From positions 1-5,403 of the forward strand of contig JAKBTP010000052.1 of the NCBI GenBank assembly GCA_021844355.1: DNA of 5,403 bases, given 5' to 3'. The position numbers were made by a program, and so were the translations under genes. Shown here piece by piece: positions 4,901 to 5,403 of the stretch; position 1 is the stretch's first letter; every line of letters starts with the position of its first letter. Source of the stretch: a bacterium (GTDB lineage: Bacteria > Chloroflexota > Dormibacteria > Aeolococcales > Bog-877). The notes under the pieces are model-generated. The model saw nothing but the letters and a program-made list of their open reading frames with translations, did no database searches and was not told the origin of the DNA.

Positions 4901-5403
4901 GTGAGCCTAAGCGCGGTCACCCTGCCGCTGGCGGTGGCCGCCGGGGCCGCCTCGTTCCTCTCCCCCTGCGTCCTGCCGCTGGTCCCCGCCTATCTCGCGT
5001 TCCTCTCGCGGGCCGCCGGGGGGCGTGGCGACCTGGGGGCGGTCAGGTGGCGGGTGCTGCGCGGGGCGCTGGGATTCGCCATCGGCCTGGGGGTCTTCTG
5101 CCTCACCTTCTTCTACGCCTTGGAGCGGCTGCTGGCCCCCTGGAAGGGAGTCCTGGCGCCGATCCTGGGGCTGGCGGTGGTGCTCCTCGGCCTGACTTTC
5201 ATGGGAGTGCTGCGGCTCCCCTGGCTGCGGCGCGAGGCTCGCTGGCTCCCACACGGCAGGGGCGGTTTCGCGGGGGGGATCCTCCTCGGGGCCGGGCTGG
5301 GAGCGGGGTGGTCGCCCTGCATCGGCCCGGTCCTGGGCGCGGTGCTGACCTCGGGCCTGGAGCAGGGGACGACCTCCCGGGGGATGGCCCTCATGGTGGC
5401 CTA
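4901..5403 (+). CDS. ccdA: CcdA/DsbD-family thiol-disulfide transporter (3' truncated by window edge)
   Basis: From the GTG at 4901 the frame is open to the window edge, giving 167 full codons of an integral membrane protein. CcdA carries electrons from cytoplasmic thioredoxin across the membrane to extracytoplasmic thioredoxin-like proteins that reduce apocytochrome c or other disulfides. The first helix (about 5-35) contains SFLSPCVLPLVPAYLAFL with redox Cys23. Further helices lie at about 55-75 and 84-104. The pseudo-repeated helix (about 122-150) carries GWSPCIGPVLGAVL with the partner Cys140. The two Pro-flanked cysteines are the family hallmark. Family members run to about 220-290 residues with six helices, so the last third is missing only because the window ends. 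An additional Cys67 in helix 2 is not a usual family position. The gene lies 45 bases after metG on the same strand with its own ribosome-binding site. The downstream genes (thioredoxin-like, ResB/CcsA) that would confirm a cytochrome c cluster are outside the window. Confidence 0.93.
   Translation, partial: MSLSAVTLPLAVAAGAASFLSPCVLPLVPAYLAFLSRAAGGRGDLGAVRWRVLRGALGFAIGLGVFCLTFFYALERLLAPWKGVLAPILGLAVVLLGLTFMGVLRLPWLRREARWLPHGRGGFAGGILLGAGLGAGWSPCIGPVLGAVLTSGLEQGTTSRGMALMVA

Noticed and set aside
4907..5394. Two overlapping minus-strand frames (115 and 93 residues) over the right end
   Set aside because: Both are antisense to the CcdA-like gene, whose hallmark motifs identify the true strand. 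Their translations are Gln/Pro/Arg-rich shadows.
1..5403. A multi-gene defence, secondary-metabolite or mobile system
   Set aside because: The confidently identified genes are housekeeping or generic enzymes on alternating strands with uniform composition. No integrase, transposase, nuclease, toxin-antitoxin pair or repeat array is seen.

Overview
This is a gene-dense, very GC-rich window (roughly 70% G+C by eye) from a bacterial chromosome. It holds five recognisable protein genes and probably the beginning of a sixth. Codon third positions are overwhelmingly G or C. The methionyl-tRNA synthetase has an actinobacterial look: VAWPY, GPRHIGH, the single GDQCDNCG-type zinc knuckle and the KFSSS signature. 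I therefore favour an actinobacterium or a nearby high-GC lineage of the Terrabacteria, such as Dormibacterota or Chloroflexota. The window alone does not settle which. There are no mobile elements, CRISPR arrays, rRNAs or tRNAs, and no gene-free stretch longer than 60 bases.

Layout from left to right: (1) 1-86, minus strand, the probable 5' end of an unidentified gene that runs off the left edge. (2) 145-1323, minus, an ATP-grasp ligase of unknown substrate, upstream of and probably co-transcribed with gene 1. (3) 1341-1937, plus, an NfuA-type iron-sulfur carrier (degenerate A-type domain plus NifU domain with CxxC), divergent from the ATP-grasp gene across only 17 bases. (4) 1938-3011, minus, a GT-B fold family-4 type glycosyltransferase, whose stop codon directly abuts that of the nfu gene. 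(5) 3062-4855, plus, metG, divergent from the glycosyltransferase across 50 bases and apparently starting with TTG. (6) 4901 to the right edge, plus, a CcdA-type thiol-disulfide transporter with a GTG start and a good ribosome-binding site, following metG by 45 bases.

The genes do not form one obvious pathway. They are housekeeping functions (Met-tRNA charging, Fe-S cluster delivery, periplasmic reductant supply for cytochrome c or disulfide metabolism) mixed with a sugar transferase and an orphan ligase. The most notable feature is the packing. Strand alternates at almost every gene, and the two divergent gaps are 17 and 50 bases. In both gaps, -10-like hexamers sit at the distance expected for leaderless transcripts, so promoters appear to be squeezed between or into neighbouring genes. 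I did not find a convincing undescribed multi-gene system. The best candidates for follow-up are the orphan ATP-grasp enzyme and the compact divergent promoter at 1324-1340.
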